Part shown: piece after piece, positions 44,595 to 56,042 of the stretch | Numbering within the stretch: position 1 is the stretch's first letter | Layout of the letters: each line of letters starts with the position of its first letter | The notes under the pieces: model-generated | Told to the model about the DNA's origin: nothing | The model's input: the letters and a program-made list of their open reading frames with translations, nothing else | Database searches by the model: none | Translations under genes and position numbers: made by a program | DNA from: Pseudocercospora fijiensis CIRAD86 | Lineage: Eukaryota; Ascomycota; Dothideomycetes; Mycosphaerellales; Mycosphaerellaceae | Direction of reading: 5' to 3' | NCBI RefSeq assembly: GCF_000340215.1 | Contig: NW_006921536.1 | Span: 3,335,802 to 3,399,801, forward strand | DNA: 64,000 nt

Positions 44595-45878
44595 CTACTC
44601 ATCATCGCTATCGCTTCCATAATCGACCAGAGGTCCAGCTGGCTTATCTGGCGCTTTCCTGTCTCCTGTGCCATGTGAAATGCCTGCCTTCAGGCCCTGA
44701 AGTGCAGCCAGTGTGTTACAGCCGAGAATGCCGCCAGTCGAAGGCTGACCGTTGCCTTTGATCTGCAGAGGTTCATCATTGTCACTGTTCGGTTCTGTGT
44801 CTCCCGACACCTGCTGTGCTTCCTCGAGCAGCATTCGTTCTTGCGCGCCTTCAAGCTGTCCTTGTTGCGCGCCAGCCTCGATTCTCGCCTTCTCTGATGC
44901 GTACCAGACGTGATCTGGAGCATCATATCCTTTTAGGCCAAAGCTTCCGTCAATCTTTCGTCGCTTCCTCTCCTCTTCTGGATCTGCACCTTCCCATTTT
45001 CTACCCTCCAATTCCGCCACATAGCTCGCCGGCAGAGCTCTCCTGATGGCTTCCGCGGCTTGCTCCTCGATCTTCCTCACTTCTCTCTTCTGCGCCACCG
45101 GGTTCGGATCCACAGTCGCCCACCTCACGTTCAGCGTCTCGTCATGGTCCAGGCTCTGGTGCGCCATGGCCTCTTTCGCGAACTCACTGTTGGCCAGGTG
45201 CACGTATGTGACAAAAGCCACACCTCGGCTGGGTAGCACTCGTATCCGCTCGATTTGTCCCCATTCCTGGAAATGTCTGGCAACAACTTCTTCGATGTCA
45301 TCCGTCACATGAATCCTTCCCACGTAGAGCGTCCTGTTCACGCGCATAAAAGATCCCACCCCACCCATATCGTCTCTGTAATCGCTAAATTTGTCGCGCC
45401 CGAAGCAGTCCACATTGGAAGGAAAAATGTCGCCGAGTCCTCCTTCCTTGCCTATCCTGCTGTTTGGCAATCGGTGTAGATATTCGCAGTCCTGACCCTT
45501 TGGACAGAGACCTCGCGCAAAGAAGAGGCAGAAATAGCTTCCAGGCACTTTGTCGGCTTTGGTGTAGCCACTGTCCAGTGCGACATTGCAACGGCCCTTG
45601 GCTTGGTGTTTCGAGGAGAAGGCATCTTCGCGGTCGCCGCCAGACCATTTGTTATACCATATATTGAAGATGGTGCCGGTCTGCGGCGGGGGCTCAGTCT
45701 TGAAGGTGGAGGGATCTTGCTGCGGTCGTGCTGGTCGTCGCTTGCGCTTGATGATCTTGGTCTTTTTCACTTTTTGCACGGCGCCGTCGCCGTTCGTCTT
45801 GGTGAGCGCAGTCTCAGTCGCGGGCTGAGTGGTGTCTTCGAATGCCGCAGCGGGCGCCGCGACATCGATATCGGCCAT
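44595..45878 (-). CDS. cwc2: Cwc2-like pre-mRNA splicing factor
   Basis: An intronless gene of 427 residues, started at the ATG at 45,878 (MADIDVAAP). An upstream extension of the same frame to 46,037 lacks conservation-like sequence. Cwc2 (human RBM22) contacts U6 snRNA and the intron in the activated spliceosome and belongs to the Prp19-associated group. The N-terminal basic segment (KIIKRKRRPARPQ) is followed by the Torus-like part (YNKWSGGDRED), then a CCCH finger (CLFFARGLC-PKGQDC-EYLH). Next is an RRM with RNP2 TLYVGRI and RNP1 RGVAFVTYV. The C-terminal part is Glu/Gln-rich and ends in an acidic DYGSDSDDE. All family landmarks are present. Confidence 0.94.
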   Translation of the reverse strand: MADIDVAAPAAAFEDTTQPATETALTKTNGDGAVQKVKKTKIIKRKRRPARPQQDPSTFKTEPPPQTGTIFNIWYNKWSGGDREDAFSSKHQAKGRCNVALDSGYTKADKVPGSYFCLFFARGLCPKGQDCEYLHRLPNSRIGKEGGLGDIFPSNVDCFGRDKFSDYRDDMGGVGSFMRVNRTLYVGRIHVTDDIEEVVARHFQEWGQIERIRVLPSRGVAFVTYVHLANSEFAKEAMAHQSLDHDETLNVRWATVDPNPVAQKREVRKIEEQAAEAIRRALPASYVAELEGRKWEGADPEEERKRRKIDGSFGLKGYDAPDHVWYASEKARIEAGAQQGQLEGAQERMLLEEAQQVSGDTEPNSDNDEPLQIKGNGQPSTGGILGCNTLAALQGLKAGISHGTGDRKAPDKPAGPLVDYGSDSDDE

Positions 45879-46399
45879 ATTGCTGTGTGGAGAAAGAGTC
45901 TGCCAGAAATGTTGATCGCAGAGTCGGCGAGTCGCAACCTTTCGGAAGCAAGATGGATGACTAATCGCTGTCAGGCATGCATGCATTCGTGCCTGATGCC
46001 TGAACTTCGGAACGCCATGTCGACAACATGCGCTCACTCTTCAGCCTTGCCACTACATATATAACTTTCTTCTTTCCTGTCTCGAAGCGAGCATTCTCAT
46101 ATGCGTCTTGGGTAATCAGCATGTGAACCTCTTGAAGTACGATTTTGCTACGCGAGCCTCGATGACAGTCCATCAAACTCACTACCCAGCTCTCAGCGAC
46201 AACGAATACATCGTTTAGTGCCCACGACGGCACGTTTCCGACCTTATGAGCAAGCAATCATATGCACTACATCTTCAAACACGGCAGCGTCGTCGCTCGA
46301 TACTATCACTCGGGATGCTGCCATGTCCTTGCGAAACATCCCGAGTACCTCATATCAATCATCGTCTTCGAAGGTGTTAAATCCTCTGAGAAAGTCATC
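45879..46399. other. Divergent promoter region, Cwc2 / HET gene
   Basis: 521 bp separate the Cwc2 start from the preferred start of the HET gene. An in-frame ATG at 46,262 could extend the HET protein by 46 residues. Confidence 0.45.
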
Positions 46400-48684
46400 A
46401 TGTCCGAAAATATGAGTTATGTGCCCATTGAAGAACTGAGCCAGAGCACGTTGTGTGATGACTGTTCGACTCTATTCGACATGGCCTGGACGATGGAACT
46501 GCCGAATCTGCTAGAGCGAAGAGCACGTGTCCTCAAAGTATCAGCTTCGAGCTGCTGGATGTGTAAAGAACTGTATGACTGGCTCCCAGGCACAGACAAG
46601 GACGATGAGAAAATGCTTGGACTCTGGACACGCTTCTTTCATTCAGAGTGGGACGGCTTCTACCAGCACAAAGATTTAGTGTACCTACATGCACAGTTGT
46701 TCCCGCTGCGAGCTCATCCTGGTTCATATCTCCTACAATTCAAAATCTCAACTAAATCTGACAGGCCAATGCCGCCCGAATTTCCGAACTCGAAGACCTT
46801 CCTTTTTATTGGCATCGATGGTCGGTGAACATTCTTCTCCGCATTGTCTTCTACTGATTCGTCACAGATGCCAGAGACTACGTCTCGACAAACACACTTA
46901 GCCGCGGAACAGGATCTCGCGGCAGTCTTAACCAGGCTAAGCGCTGGCTTGAGACATGCTTAGAGCATGATCATCTCTGTCGAAAATATGATGAAATTAT
47001 ACGAGCGACTGCCGAGGAGAACGCCTTTGTTCGGCCAAAGAGGCTCATTGAGATCCTCCCTGAAGGCATTCGGCTTCATGAGACTGCCAACAGACGATAT
47101 ACGTACTTTGCTCTCACACATCGATGGCCGGCAAGCCCCGACAAGATCAAGGATATGCTCTTGCTGACCTCGTCGAACCTTGAACAACTTCGCGTCAGCA
47201 TACCGCTACCCGGAGAGTCTGGAATTTCACAGGTTTTCGCTGACGCCATCGCGGTGTGCCGACATCTTCAAGTGTCATACATCTGGATTGATTCGCTCTG
47301 CATCGTCCAAGATGGCGACGACCTCGCGGACTGGAAAGAGCAAGCCATGCAAATGGCCTATATCTACAAGCATGCAGTCTGTACAATCGCTGCTGCATCA
47401 GTTGACGATGCCGACGTGTCTGTCTCTGCGGGCATGTTCCGGGCGCACGACCCGGCTGCTCTACATTCAACCATTGCCCACTGTAGCTTTGACAAACGTA
47501 GTCGGGTGATTGCCGCATATGGAGACGATCACAAGAAGCTTGCAAAGCCAGGAACATATCTGTTCCTTCCGGAAGACTCTTGGCACTCCTCGCTCACGAC
47601 AGCACCGATCATGCGGCGAGGCTGGGTAGCGCAGGAGCGTTTCTTGTCGAAAAGAATTTTGACGTTTGCTAGGGACCAGATTTGGTTCGAATGCTACGAG
47701 AAAATGTGCAGAGAAGCATGGCCAAATGGGGATCCAACTTTCTCCATTGGCCGACCTCCACGAAACCGCTGCATTATCCAAGATCTTACCCTGATCAAAT
47801 CTGGTGCTCTGAAGGACAGATCACTGACTCCCAGGCTGCAATTCATGACGAAAAACATGGACGTGGCTCTCAATCTTATGTCAACATGGATCACGATGAC
47901 GTTCGCCTTCGCTGCGTTAGAGTACACCAAGTCTGCGGATAAGCTCATCGCAGTGTCTGGCCTAGCAAAGCATTTGATGCCGTTTCTTAAGACTACTCCG
48001 GCTAGTTACAAAGCAGGACACTGGAGGGAAAGTCTGCCATACAGCTTATTGTGGTATACCCTGATGGTAGGACGACCGACACATGTGAATGGTAACATTC
48101 TGCGCATACGGCCAGAGTACCCTGATTCTCCCTACCAAGCGCCTTCATGGTCCTGGGCATCGGTCAACTGGGTCATTCGGATGAGCGGTCAATACCAATA
48201 CGAGGAACACGAGACACTCGTCGAAGTCGCGTCAATCGATGTTGAAGCTGTCGATGACCCATTCGGAAGTGTCCGACCTGGATCTTCAATTACGCTGCGA
48301 GGCCGTCTGATTAAAACCAAGCTGGAATGGAAAAGAGCCGAAACCAATTTCAGACCACGGCCAAAATTCTGGCCACAACTTCAATGCGAATACGGCACGC
48401 TCAATATCGACAATGGTGATGGTGTCTGTCCTGACGAGCGGTACGTCGAAGGCTATACTGAACCAGTGAGAAATGATCTGGTCTTGTTGCCAATTATTCG
48501 ACTTACGGGTGAAACCAAATGGACCCAAATGCTAATCTTAGAACCGACGTCGAATAAAGACCAATATGGAAACCCACTCTATCGTCGCTTTGGCGCTGTC
48601 GGTTTAGGTTGGACGAGGTTCAAATCGTCCTTGTTGTCCATGTTCAGACGAAACAAGACAAAAGATCTCGTCAAAATTATTTGA
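46400..48684 (+). CDS. HET-domain protein (heterokaryon incompatibility type)
   Basis: Model 46400..46820, 46868..48684 gives 745 residues; the single 47-nt intron (GTCGGT...ACAG) is phase 1 and joins GID to DARDYVS. I chose the ATG at 46,400 (MSENMSYVPIEEL); 46,262 is an in-frame alternative. The N-terminal segment has the Cys pattern common in this family (LCDDC, CWMCKELYDWL). The HET domain follows at about 235-390: RRYTYFALTHRWP, IWIDSLCIVQDGDDLADW, AYIYKHAVCTIAAAS. The typical downstream block APSWSWASVNW is at about 590. HET proteins trigger cell death upon fusion of incompatible hyphae or act in broader allorecognition. Whether this copy is polymorphic or partner-dependent cannot be told from one sequence. 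Confidence 0.92.
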
Positions 48685-48718
48685 GACCGTCTTGGTGAGC
48701 CGTTGCTGCCATGCACGA

Positions 48719-49399
48719 ATGGCATTATACCAAATTCAACCCTTGCTCGTTCTCGTTTTTGCGACTTCACATGCGGACTGTTCAATCTCGGCATATGCTG
48801 CAGCAAGGGCCTGGACTCTCATACTCATCTACATTGCCGGCAGCATACCACGGCTGGGAAGTTTGCAAACAAACAACGCCGTCCAGCTCAGCGCCACGAA
48901 TTATACCGATTGCAATCCGCATTGTTATACTGCTATGGAGATTGCGGTAGGAACGTCATTCGAGCACAAGTACCTTATGAGAGAGGCGAACTGGGATTTC
49001 ACATGGGACACTGGTTCGAATAGGGTGTATAATGCCCCTTCAAACTGTGCTGGTGCGGCCACGATAGATGATCGGGCCTTCGATTATGCAGTGAATACAA
49101 GCACGACTTCTACGACAACCATAACCACATATACCCGTAACCAGAATGATTTATACCCATGGTGGCCCTCTGTACCGCCGCCTTGTAGCCCGCGTGGCTA
49201 TCTAAGAAGGGCAATTTCGATCACAAGCACCTTTGATCAACCTGAAGCTCAAACTCATGCGCCTCGATGTACTTCTCACAATGCAAATGTGGTGCCATCT
49301 GAAGTCGGTGAGCATTTTGTCATGGCTGGCTCAAGCAGATTGACACGTATAGCAAGGCCTCGAGGCGATGTCAGTAACACGGAAACAACTCAAAGCTGA
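48719..49399 (+). CDS. Possible secreted protein, unknown
   Basis: A frame of 226 residues starts 35 bp after the HET stop. The N-terminus MALYQIQPLLVLVFATSHA resembles a signal peptide. The body has several Cys residues (TDCNPHC, NCAG, PPCSPRG), possible N-glycosylation sites (NYT, NTS) and a Thr-rich stretch (TSTTSTTTITTY). It resembles no family I know. A fungal surface or effector-like protein is possible. The short distance to the HET gene, and competing frames of similar length in the same place (48,703-49,023), lower confidence. Confidence 0.35.
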   Translation: MALYQIQPLLVLVFATSHADCSISAYAAARAWTLILIYIAGSIPRLGSLQTNNAVQLSATNYTDCNPHCYTAMEIAVGTSFEHKYLMREANWDFTWDTGSNRVYNAPSNCAGAATIDDRAFDYAVNTSTTSTTTITTYTRNQNDLYPWWPSVPPPCSPRGYLRRAISITSTFDQPEAQTHAPRCTSHNANVVPSEVGEHFVMAGSSRLTRIARPRGDVSNTETTQS

Positions 49400-49786
49400 G
49401 ACGGCGGCCTCAAATGTACGAGCAACGGTGAGCAGTCATATGCTCGCCCAATCTCCGATTCTTCGCTCACGCATGCGTAGTCAAAGACGGCTGCACTGCC
49501 AACAGCATTTCCAACTCCAGTTGATGCATCCTGTTGTGTGCTCATCGATCATGATGTAAGCACGAGAAAGTGAAACATGTTCAGGTGAATGTCTCTCAGT
49601 GCAAGGCTGAAACACGCGTAAACGCCCGTGCGCTTCACCCAGCCGACTATTCTCAAATGGAGACATACTTAAATGACTTTCGTTGCCGACAACGTACTCC
49701 GACTCGAGCCTTTGCATTTGACAACAGCCTAGAGATCAACAAGCGCAGCATTACCAGACCGACCATTGGTCTCTGACTGCCTCGTT
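49400..49786. other. Intergenic region upstream of the J-domain gene
   Basis: No gene is supported in these 387 bp, which should hold the promoter of the J-domain gene. Confidence 0.45.
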
Positions 49787-50983
49787 ATGCCGCCGCCGCC
49801 ACCACCAAAAGATGACTACTACAAGATCCTCGAGGTCGAACAGTCTGCAACAGCCGAAGTGATCACGAAGTCATACAGGAGCCTTGCCATGAAGCTACAT
49901 CCGGATCGAAATAGCGAGTGCGATGCCACTGCGTGCTTTCAGAAACTGGGGCAGGCATTCGAAACACTGATTGATCCTGTTAAGCGGCGAGCATACGATC
50001 GAGTCTATCACACTAGTAGGCAGAACCGCGTCTCTACTTCAGCTGCCCAGCATAGAACGCGTCACGATGCAGCGCCCCAACCAGAGCAACCTCCAAAGCC
50101 GTCACCTGAAGCAATTCAAATCGAAGCTCTTCGCAAGGCAAAGATTCAACGCGCAGCGGAGTGGAACAGCAGAAAGAGTGAATTCGAGTCATCGATAGCT
50201 GCAATCAAAGAATCAATCCAAGCTCTAGAGCAGCAGATCTTCGATTTCAATAGTATCTCGGCCGCGGCAGAAGCCCAACAGAAGGACTGGACATCATGGA
50301 TCACATTCCACTTATCTCAAATCGTTCTCCAAGAGCATAGTTGTTGATTGTTGATTGGATTAATCACATAATCACTCACAATCACAGTGATTGTGGTTAT
50401 GATTCCCGGCAAAATGATTGTGATTATAATTACGCAATCACTTCCTCCGACGAGGATGTGTCTTTCTAGGCTATATTAGCCTTCTAAACAAGGCGATAAG
50501 CTCGCTGTATATTGGCATCCTTAATATATAAGTTCTTCTAGGTATAAAGTATATTTATTGCCTACCTAGGTAGAAATAGTACGTCGCTCCTTCGCTAAAG
50601 TAGGTCTAAATTATGCTTACTTAGCCTTAGGCAGGCTGCTTGCCCTAGCTTACCCTAATCTTGTGATTATGATTATGATTATATAATTAATCACTCACAA
50701 TCAGTTGTAATTGTGATATTTAGTATGTGATTGTGATTAATCAACAATCAACAACTATGTCCAAGAGTCGAGGGAAGAAGTCAAGCTTCGGGAAGAGAGG
50801 ACAATACAGGAAAGGGAGTCCGAGCGGAGCTTGAAGGAGAGGCGACTACGAGACTTGAGAGATGCCTTGCAGAGAAAAGAGAATGCGTTCGCAATTGCGA
50901 GATTGAAAGTTAACAAGGCTGATGATGGAGATAATTGGGTGATTAGAAGTCTGCTAATGAGAATGGAAGGCAAGAATAACTGA
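49787..50983 (+). pseudogene. J-domain (DnaJ-like) protein gene split by a MITE
   Basis: The frame opens at 49,787 (MPPPPPPKDDYYKILEVEQS) with a full J domain: Tyr-Tyr-x-Ile-Leu start, the HPD tripeptide in LHPDRNSE, and FQKLGQAFETLIDPVKRRAYD. A helical segment follows, and then the frame enters a transposon and stops at 50,347 (186 residues). Beyond the element, 50,756-50,983 is open in one frame for 75 codons. It reads as charged helix (VQESREEVKLREERTIQERE, SERSLKERRLRDL) like the C-terminal part of fungal J proteins of this kind. Simply removing the insert plus one TA copy does not join the two frames, so a further indel or a splice is needed. J proteins stimulate Hsp70 ATPase; the truncated form still has HPD. 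Confidence 0.75.
50340..50755. mobile_element. 416-bp MITE with TA target duplication (Tc1/mariner-like)
   Basis: Terminal inverted repeats begin GTTGTTGATTGTTGATT on the left; the right end is the exact inverse of these 17 bases. Inner copies of TAATCAC / CACAATCA extend the similarity. Both ends are flanked by TA (50,338-50,339 and 50,756-50,757). TA duplication and long inverted repeats point to a non-autonomous element mobilised by a Tc1/mariner-type transposase. The middle is AT-rich and CA/TG-poor and encodes nothing. The element sits inside the J-domain gene and its left end provides that frame's stop codon. Confidence 0.88.
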
Positions 50984-51870
50984 GAAGCATAGGAAAGGGG
51001 GTGTGTAGAACAATTGCTCGTATGCCAGGAAGCTGAGAGTCTTATATAAAGCAGCCGCAATATCAGCGCTATCGAAAGGCTGTGGCGCCAACCAGCGCTT
51101 ACGCGAGGACAATAGACGGCGCAAGCGTTGCAGGAATTGCAGAATTGGGCATGTCTATACTATTGGCCAGAGAAGAACTAATATGTCGAAGCCACTGCTC
51201 TCCAAAATGCAAGTCTGCGAAAGCACATTTTTCAAACCCAGACATAAAATTTTTGAAGAAGACGTAGGGGGCCGCTCAGCAGTTCGGCACGTAGTCGCTG
51301 CATAAAATTGTAAGAGAAAATTTGATCGATAGTCCATCCACCTCCCATGCATGACCTTCGACGGCATGAGCCCAACGGACCATTTCCATCCGAGAGAGAT
51401 GCGACATGCTCGCCATTGTAAGCCTGATTCAAGAGCGTCTTCTCGAGAATCTTGAGATTGGTGGGTCGAAGGTGCGGCGTTTGGCGAGAGTTAGTTCCAT
51501 TTGACGTTGGAAGAGGCGTTTGGGTAGGGTGAGGCAGCATGGAAGGGTTATTGGTTGGGCTATCGTCTCGAGAGGAGATATACGAAGCAGTTGCATCCTC
51601 ATGTGTCCAGTCTTGCGAGAGGTTTAAGTAATTGATTGATTCGGCAAACCGCCACAAATGTGCATCGCTGCGTGAGCAACTTGAAGATAATACAACGAGA
51701 GCGCGCCACGCTCCCCCATAACTTATCGCCGACCAACCAGTTCCAAGACTGGGAAATTTTGATTCATTGCAGAACAGCAAAAATTGTGGCTGCCTCCGGG
51801 CATAAGTTCCGCACTGGAAAGGAATCAGCATTCAACATTAAATTCTTCGAGAGGGTATCAATCTTTCGTT
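50984..51870. other. Intergenic region, no clear gene
   Basis: A minus-strand frame at 51,232-51,831 (about 200 codons, without a convincing start) has no recognisable motifs. The rest should be 3' flank of the J-domain gene and of the SDR gene, which converge here. Confidence 0.4.
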
Positions 51871-53208
51871 TCATCCTTCCTCCTCTCCTTCTCTGATATC
51901 TCCTATATATTCTTCGCCAACATCCATCGCATCGCCATCGTCCTCTTTCTCCTCATCTCTATCATCCGTGCCTGCCTTTGAAGTCTTGCTTTTTTCGTTC
52001 TCCTCCGTGGTAGGGAAGTGCAAGTGCTTCCAGTCTTCGATTTCTTCGATCACGCTCCTCAGCCTATCTCTCACACTCTCCACTGCGTAGCTGCCAAGTA
52101 GCAGTCGCAAGGGAGGATATCGACAATGGCCTAGTTGCCATACGAGCTCCGCCGATTTCACTGCGCTCGTGGGTTGGCGATCTGAAAGCCACCGCACGAT
52201 TCGTCTTGCATGGCCAGCGGGCGAAGTAGGTGTGTTGTAGGGCTCCGATGGCCTCTTTACCAGGAAGTGGCCATACTTCTTGATCCTCACACCTTCACCA
52301 TTCAAGTAGTCATGCGGCGCCCTGTCGTCCAAGCCGGTCGGCTCATCAATGCGCATATGTCCAGGCTCGACCAGCGAAGCCTTGATACCAAACGCATCGA
52401 TTTCATACAACATGCTCTCGATCAGAGCCTCGGTCGCATATTTCGTCGCGCAGTACGGCCCTAGGCCGGGTACTCCAAGGGCGCCAGAGGTCGAGGAATA
52501 TATGATATAGCGTCCGGCGTTCTCGCCCTCTTTGCGCTTCGCCGACTGCTCGCGGAAATGCGGGAGCGAGAGCTGGATTATGTTTAAAGTGCCCATGAAA
52601 TTGGTCTCGAACTGAGAGCGCAAATCGCAGTCGTCCTGGTCCTCGCAGGCGCCAATTACTCCATAGCCAGTACAGCTAGTCAAAGTCAACATTCAACTCT
52701 TCGCACCAAGCTCTGGTGCAGCCGCGCAAGCTTACTTCACAATGATATCGATCTTGCCCCATTTTTCAATGCTCTTTTTGATTACCCAGTCTACAGTATC
52801 TCTCACTCTTACATCGCACAGCAGGCCTTGACACCTCTCATGCCAGCCCTGCATCTGGTGCATCGTGTTCTCCAGCGTCCTACCGACGGCAGTGACATTG
52901 TCACCATGGCTCAGCGCAGACTTGACCAGACTTCGCCCAGCATGGCCCGTCGCGCCAAATATAAGCCATGACTTTTGCGAGTACGGGTGTGCTTCGCCCG
53001 GCGGATCGGTGGTGGACGGCAGATGCAGCTTCGGGTTGTTTGCGAGGACTGTGCGATAAGACGATGGTGAGCTACTGCTCGTCGGAGGCATGGATGCATT
53101 GGTGGTGAAGTGGGATGAGGAGTGGTGTGACAGCGGGGACTTACGGATAGCTGGATCACTGCCAGCTGACTCTTGCGATTGCTCGCGCTGTTGCATCATG
53201 TAAGGCAT
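51871..53208 (-). CDS. Short-chain dehydrogenase/reductase (SDR)
   Basis: Model complement(51871..52675, 52736..53208), intron GTAAGC...CTAG, gives 425 residues from the ATG at 53,208. An internal Met at 53,091 (MPPTSSSS) is an equally good start with a shorter disordered head. The Rossmann entry is WLIFGATGHAGRSL (TGxxxGR type), then CDVRVRD, KIDIIVNCTGYG across the splice, SSTSG for the catalytic Ser, and YCATK for the catalytic Tyr/Lys pair. These residues make it a probable active NAD(P)-dependent classical SDR of unknown substrate. The C-terminal 60 residues are a highly acidic, Glu/Asp-rich tail (EEKEDDGDAMDVGEEYIGD), unusual for SDRs. Confidence 0.88.
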
Positions 53209-54120
53209 CGAGCCTGAGGAGGAGTCTGGTTACGCCGCGAGCTAACTTAACGTTACTACTGGCGCCGCTCCCGGAAACTTGAAAGGCAGTGGCACCATCG
53301 TTGTCGTTCGTCTCACCCGGCCCGCTCTTGATCGGAGGCAACACGCTGTAGAATACCGACACACCCTGGTCACCAAATCAAAGCTTAACCTTTTTTTTTT
53401 TTTTTTGCCTTCCTTCTGGTCGATCACATGAAATCTCAGACTTCTACACTGCATGAATGGAACGGTAAGAGGCGGCGCGCGAGACCCCGGCGGAGGAATC
53501 AATGTTGTAGGTGCCACTGGACCAAACAAGCAGTTTGTTTCTCAGAGCATTTGCAGTCTGGCCATTCCTCCCATCAAGACTCAGAAAGGTCGGGAGCCAA
53601 TGCAGGGCAACTCAACGTCAGAACAGGCACCCTGTTGCCTTATAGCTGCACCAGAAATCCGAGACGAAAGAGCAATGTGCGTGTGAAGCCAGCATTTGTG
53701 CTTTTCTCACATCAAGCACATAGCACTTCGCAGGTTGCTGGAATACATGTGCACACCATGGACCTTGCAGAAGACTTGGGTAAAGGCGGCCGTTCACGCG
53801 CAGGCCTCATTCCGCGGAGATGATGCAGCGAGAGGCGTTGGCAGCTGCAAGATCTGCATGGCTATGCCACAGCACTTGGCTTGGCAAGGCTGCACCTACT
53901 CATGACTGGGGGGAGCTACGCTCGTGTGCTGTTGCGCGTCGGTCGATTTCTTGGCGCTCTGCAATTGGTCCAAATTAAAACTCGGGTATACCAGAGGCGT
54001 AACTTCTGCGCAACCACACCTCTTGTGCGGCGTTCTACAACAGTGTGCATCTCTCGAGTCTTCGCGTAACCAGCCGCCAAGCCTACGGGGCACCAGCTAG
54101 CACATGCCCTACGGAGCGAA
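53209..54120. other. Right edge of the gene-rich core
   Basis: No gene is supported. A 16-nt T run lies at 53,391-53,406. Base composition switches to the RIP type at about 54,110-54,125, about as abruptly as at the left boundary. Confidence 0.5.
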
Positions 54121-56042
54121 AGACCGAGTATAGCGGTAGAGGGGGGTCTATAGGGATCTCCCTCGTAAATAGAAGGGGAAACAATAGTACTACGCATATA
54201 CGACTTTAAAGGCAAGATAATCGTACTATATATATACGACTTTAAGGATAAAGTAATACTTATTAACTTATAGATAACTTTACGTATCTTATATATAAAT
54301 AGATAGGCTAACGTATAGTAAACGAACCTAAGAAATAACGTATAGGTTTAGTATTCTTCCTACTTTTTTATATCTTTACGATTCTACCTTATAACTCTAC
54401 TACTTTCGATTCTACTATCTTTCGACAATTAGATATACTACTCGAAATATAGCAACTCTTATACTAGAAGATAATAGCTAACGTCTACTAAAGGGTAGTT
54501 TAGATAGGAAGTAGCTTCTAGCGGATAAGCCTGATTTCTAACTAGTACCGCCTAGTATATAGAACTATAGTACTTATAATACTATAAAAGAGAATACTAG
54601 GTTCTTTACTAGTATATACGATAAGAATAGAAAGCTAATTCTATATAAAACCTATAGTAAGTACTAGAAGGGCGCTAGACCTAGCGGTGCTTACGAATAT
54701 ACTAGTCGACTATAAACTATAACTCGAGTAGATAATACTAGCGAAGGATATAGCTATAGAGGTATAGATACTAATAAAGATCGCGATATAGCTCTTACTC
54801 GCTAAAGGAGTAAGTATATTATATATAGACCGCGCTTAGTGTCGTACTACTAGTAGTACTAAAGCGCTACCTCGTCGAGAAGTATTAGCCCTACCTATAC
54901 CTAGACGTAGGCCGACTCGTCTACTATAGAGATAAGTAGATACTACTATAAATCGAGTATAGAAATTAAGGTAGTTCTAGTAGAAAAACTAAGATACTAA
55001 CTCTTTAGATAACGACGAAGGTACTACCCTAGCGCTACCTTACTTTAACTACGATAACTACTAGTATAATCGCGTAAATAAGTAGAAGCGTACTTAGGGT
55101 AATAAGATTTATATCTAGAATAATAGTAGTACTATAGACGCTAAATGTAGCTATAAAAGAAAGTAGTATTATAAGGGAAGCTATTACTATATCTATACTA
55201 ACTTTAACTAGAATAATTAATAGTACGAGAAGGAGTATATTCGTTGCCGTAATATACTTAGTCTAATAACTACGCTACCTAATATAGCTCCTAGTACTAG
55301 TACTATTAGCTCCGCTCCTACCTAGTAATCTTCTAATAATCTCGATTACCTACCTAACTATAAAGAGTATCTTATCGAGTATATCGATTATCTAAACGAG
55401 GGCTAAGCTCTATAAGATTACGATAATACTTTAATACTAAGCTCTAAGTAGGCGATTAACGTAATATCTAAGTAGCTCGATATATATAAAATATAGAACG
55501 AGAAGCGCTTTAATATAGGCTATAACTCGGCTAGCGTCTATAAGTAGTATAAAGAGAGTCGAGATCTAGTAAGGAAACGTAGCGATAGCCCTATACCTAT
55601 ATCTATAGAGAATAATATAGATCCTAGACCTAGCTCTAAGTACTATAACCTACTAGAGCTAACTCCTACTAATAAGCTTCCTATAGCCTATACCTACTAT
55701 ATAATAGAAGTCTACTAAGTTCGCGAGACCTAATATAAGCTATAAAGCTATATTACGTACTTTCCTTAGGGTAGTACGAGTTCTCCTAGTAGATTCCCCT
55801 CTTTCTAAGCGACGTTAATATCTATATTCTAAAGCGGACTAATACCGATAGTAGTACGATACGTTAATTTAAGAAGGAGTTCCGAGTATATAAGAAGGAA
55901 GTTACTAAATAGTATAGGCACCCTACTACGCGATATGTAGCCTAAAAGAATATATCTCTAAACCTTACTATACTTAATATCCTACCTAACGATAGTAGTA
56001 TTCTTAATTACTTACCGACGTATATCTATTAGAAGGGCGGGA
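54121..56042 (+). repeat. RIP-degraded element, unidentified, ending in a PPT-like purine run
   Basis: The composition is of the RIP type. Plus-strand reading near 55,480-55,600 gives codon-like text (NEKRFNIGYNSASVYK then YKESRDLVRKR) interrupted by TAG, so some coding sequence once lay on this strand, but I cannot name it. The segment ends with the purine run AGAAGGGCGGGA (56,031-56,042) immediately before TGTAAGAAGG, the classical arrangement of a polypurine tract and 3' LTR. That would make it the 3' part of a plus-strand LTR element. Confidence 0.5.

Noticed and set aside
45879..46037. 53-residue N-terminal extension of Cwc2
   Set aside because: Basic and Cys-rich text unlike Cwc2; MADIDV at 45,878 is the natural start.
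46262..46399. 46-residue N-terminal extension of the HET protein
   Set aside because: It lacks family-like sequence; the ATG at 46,400 begins the recognisable protein. Kept only as an alternative start.
51232..51831. About 200-codon minus-strand frame
   Set aside because: No convincing start, no motif, mixed composition; lies between two convergent genes as expected for UTR sequence.
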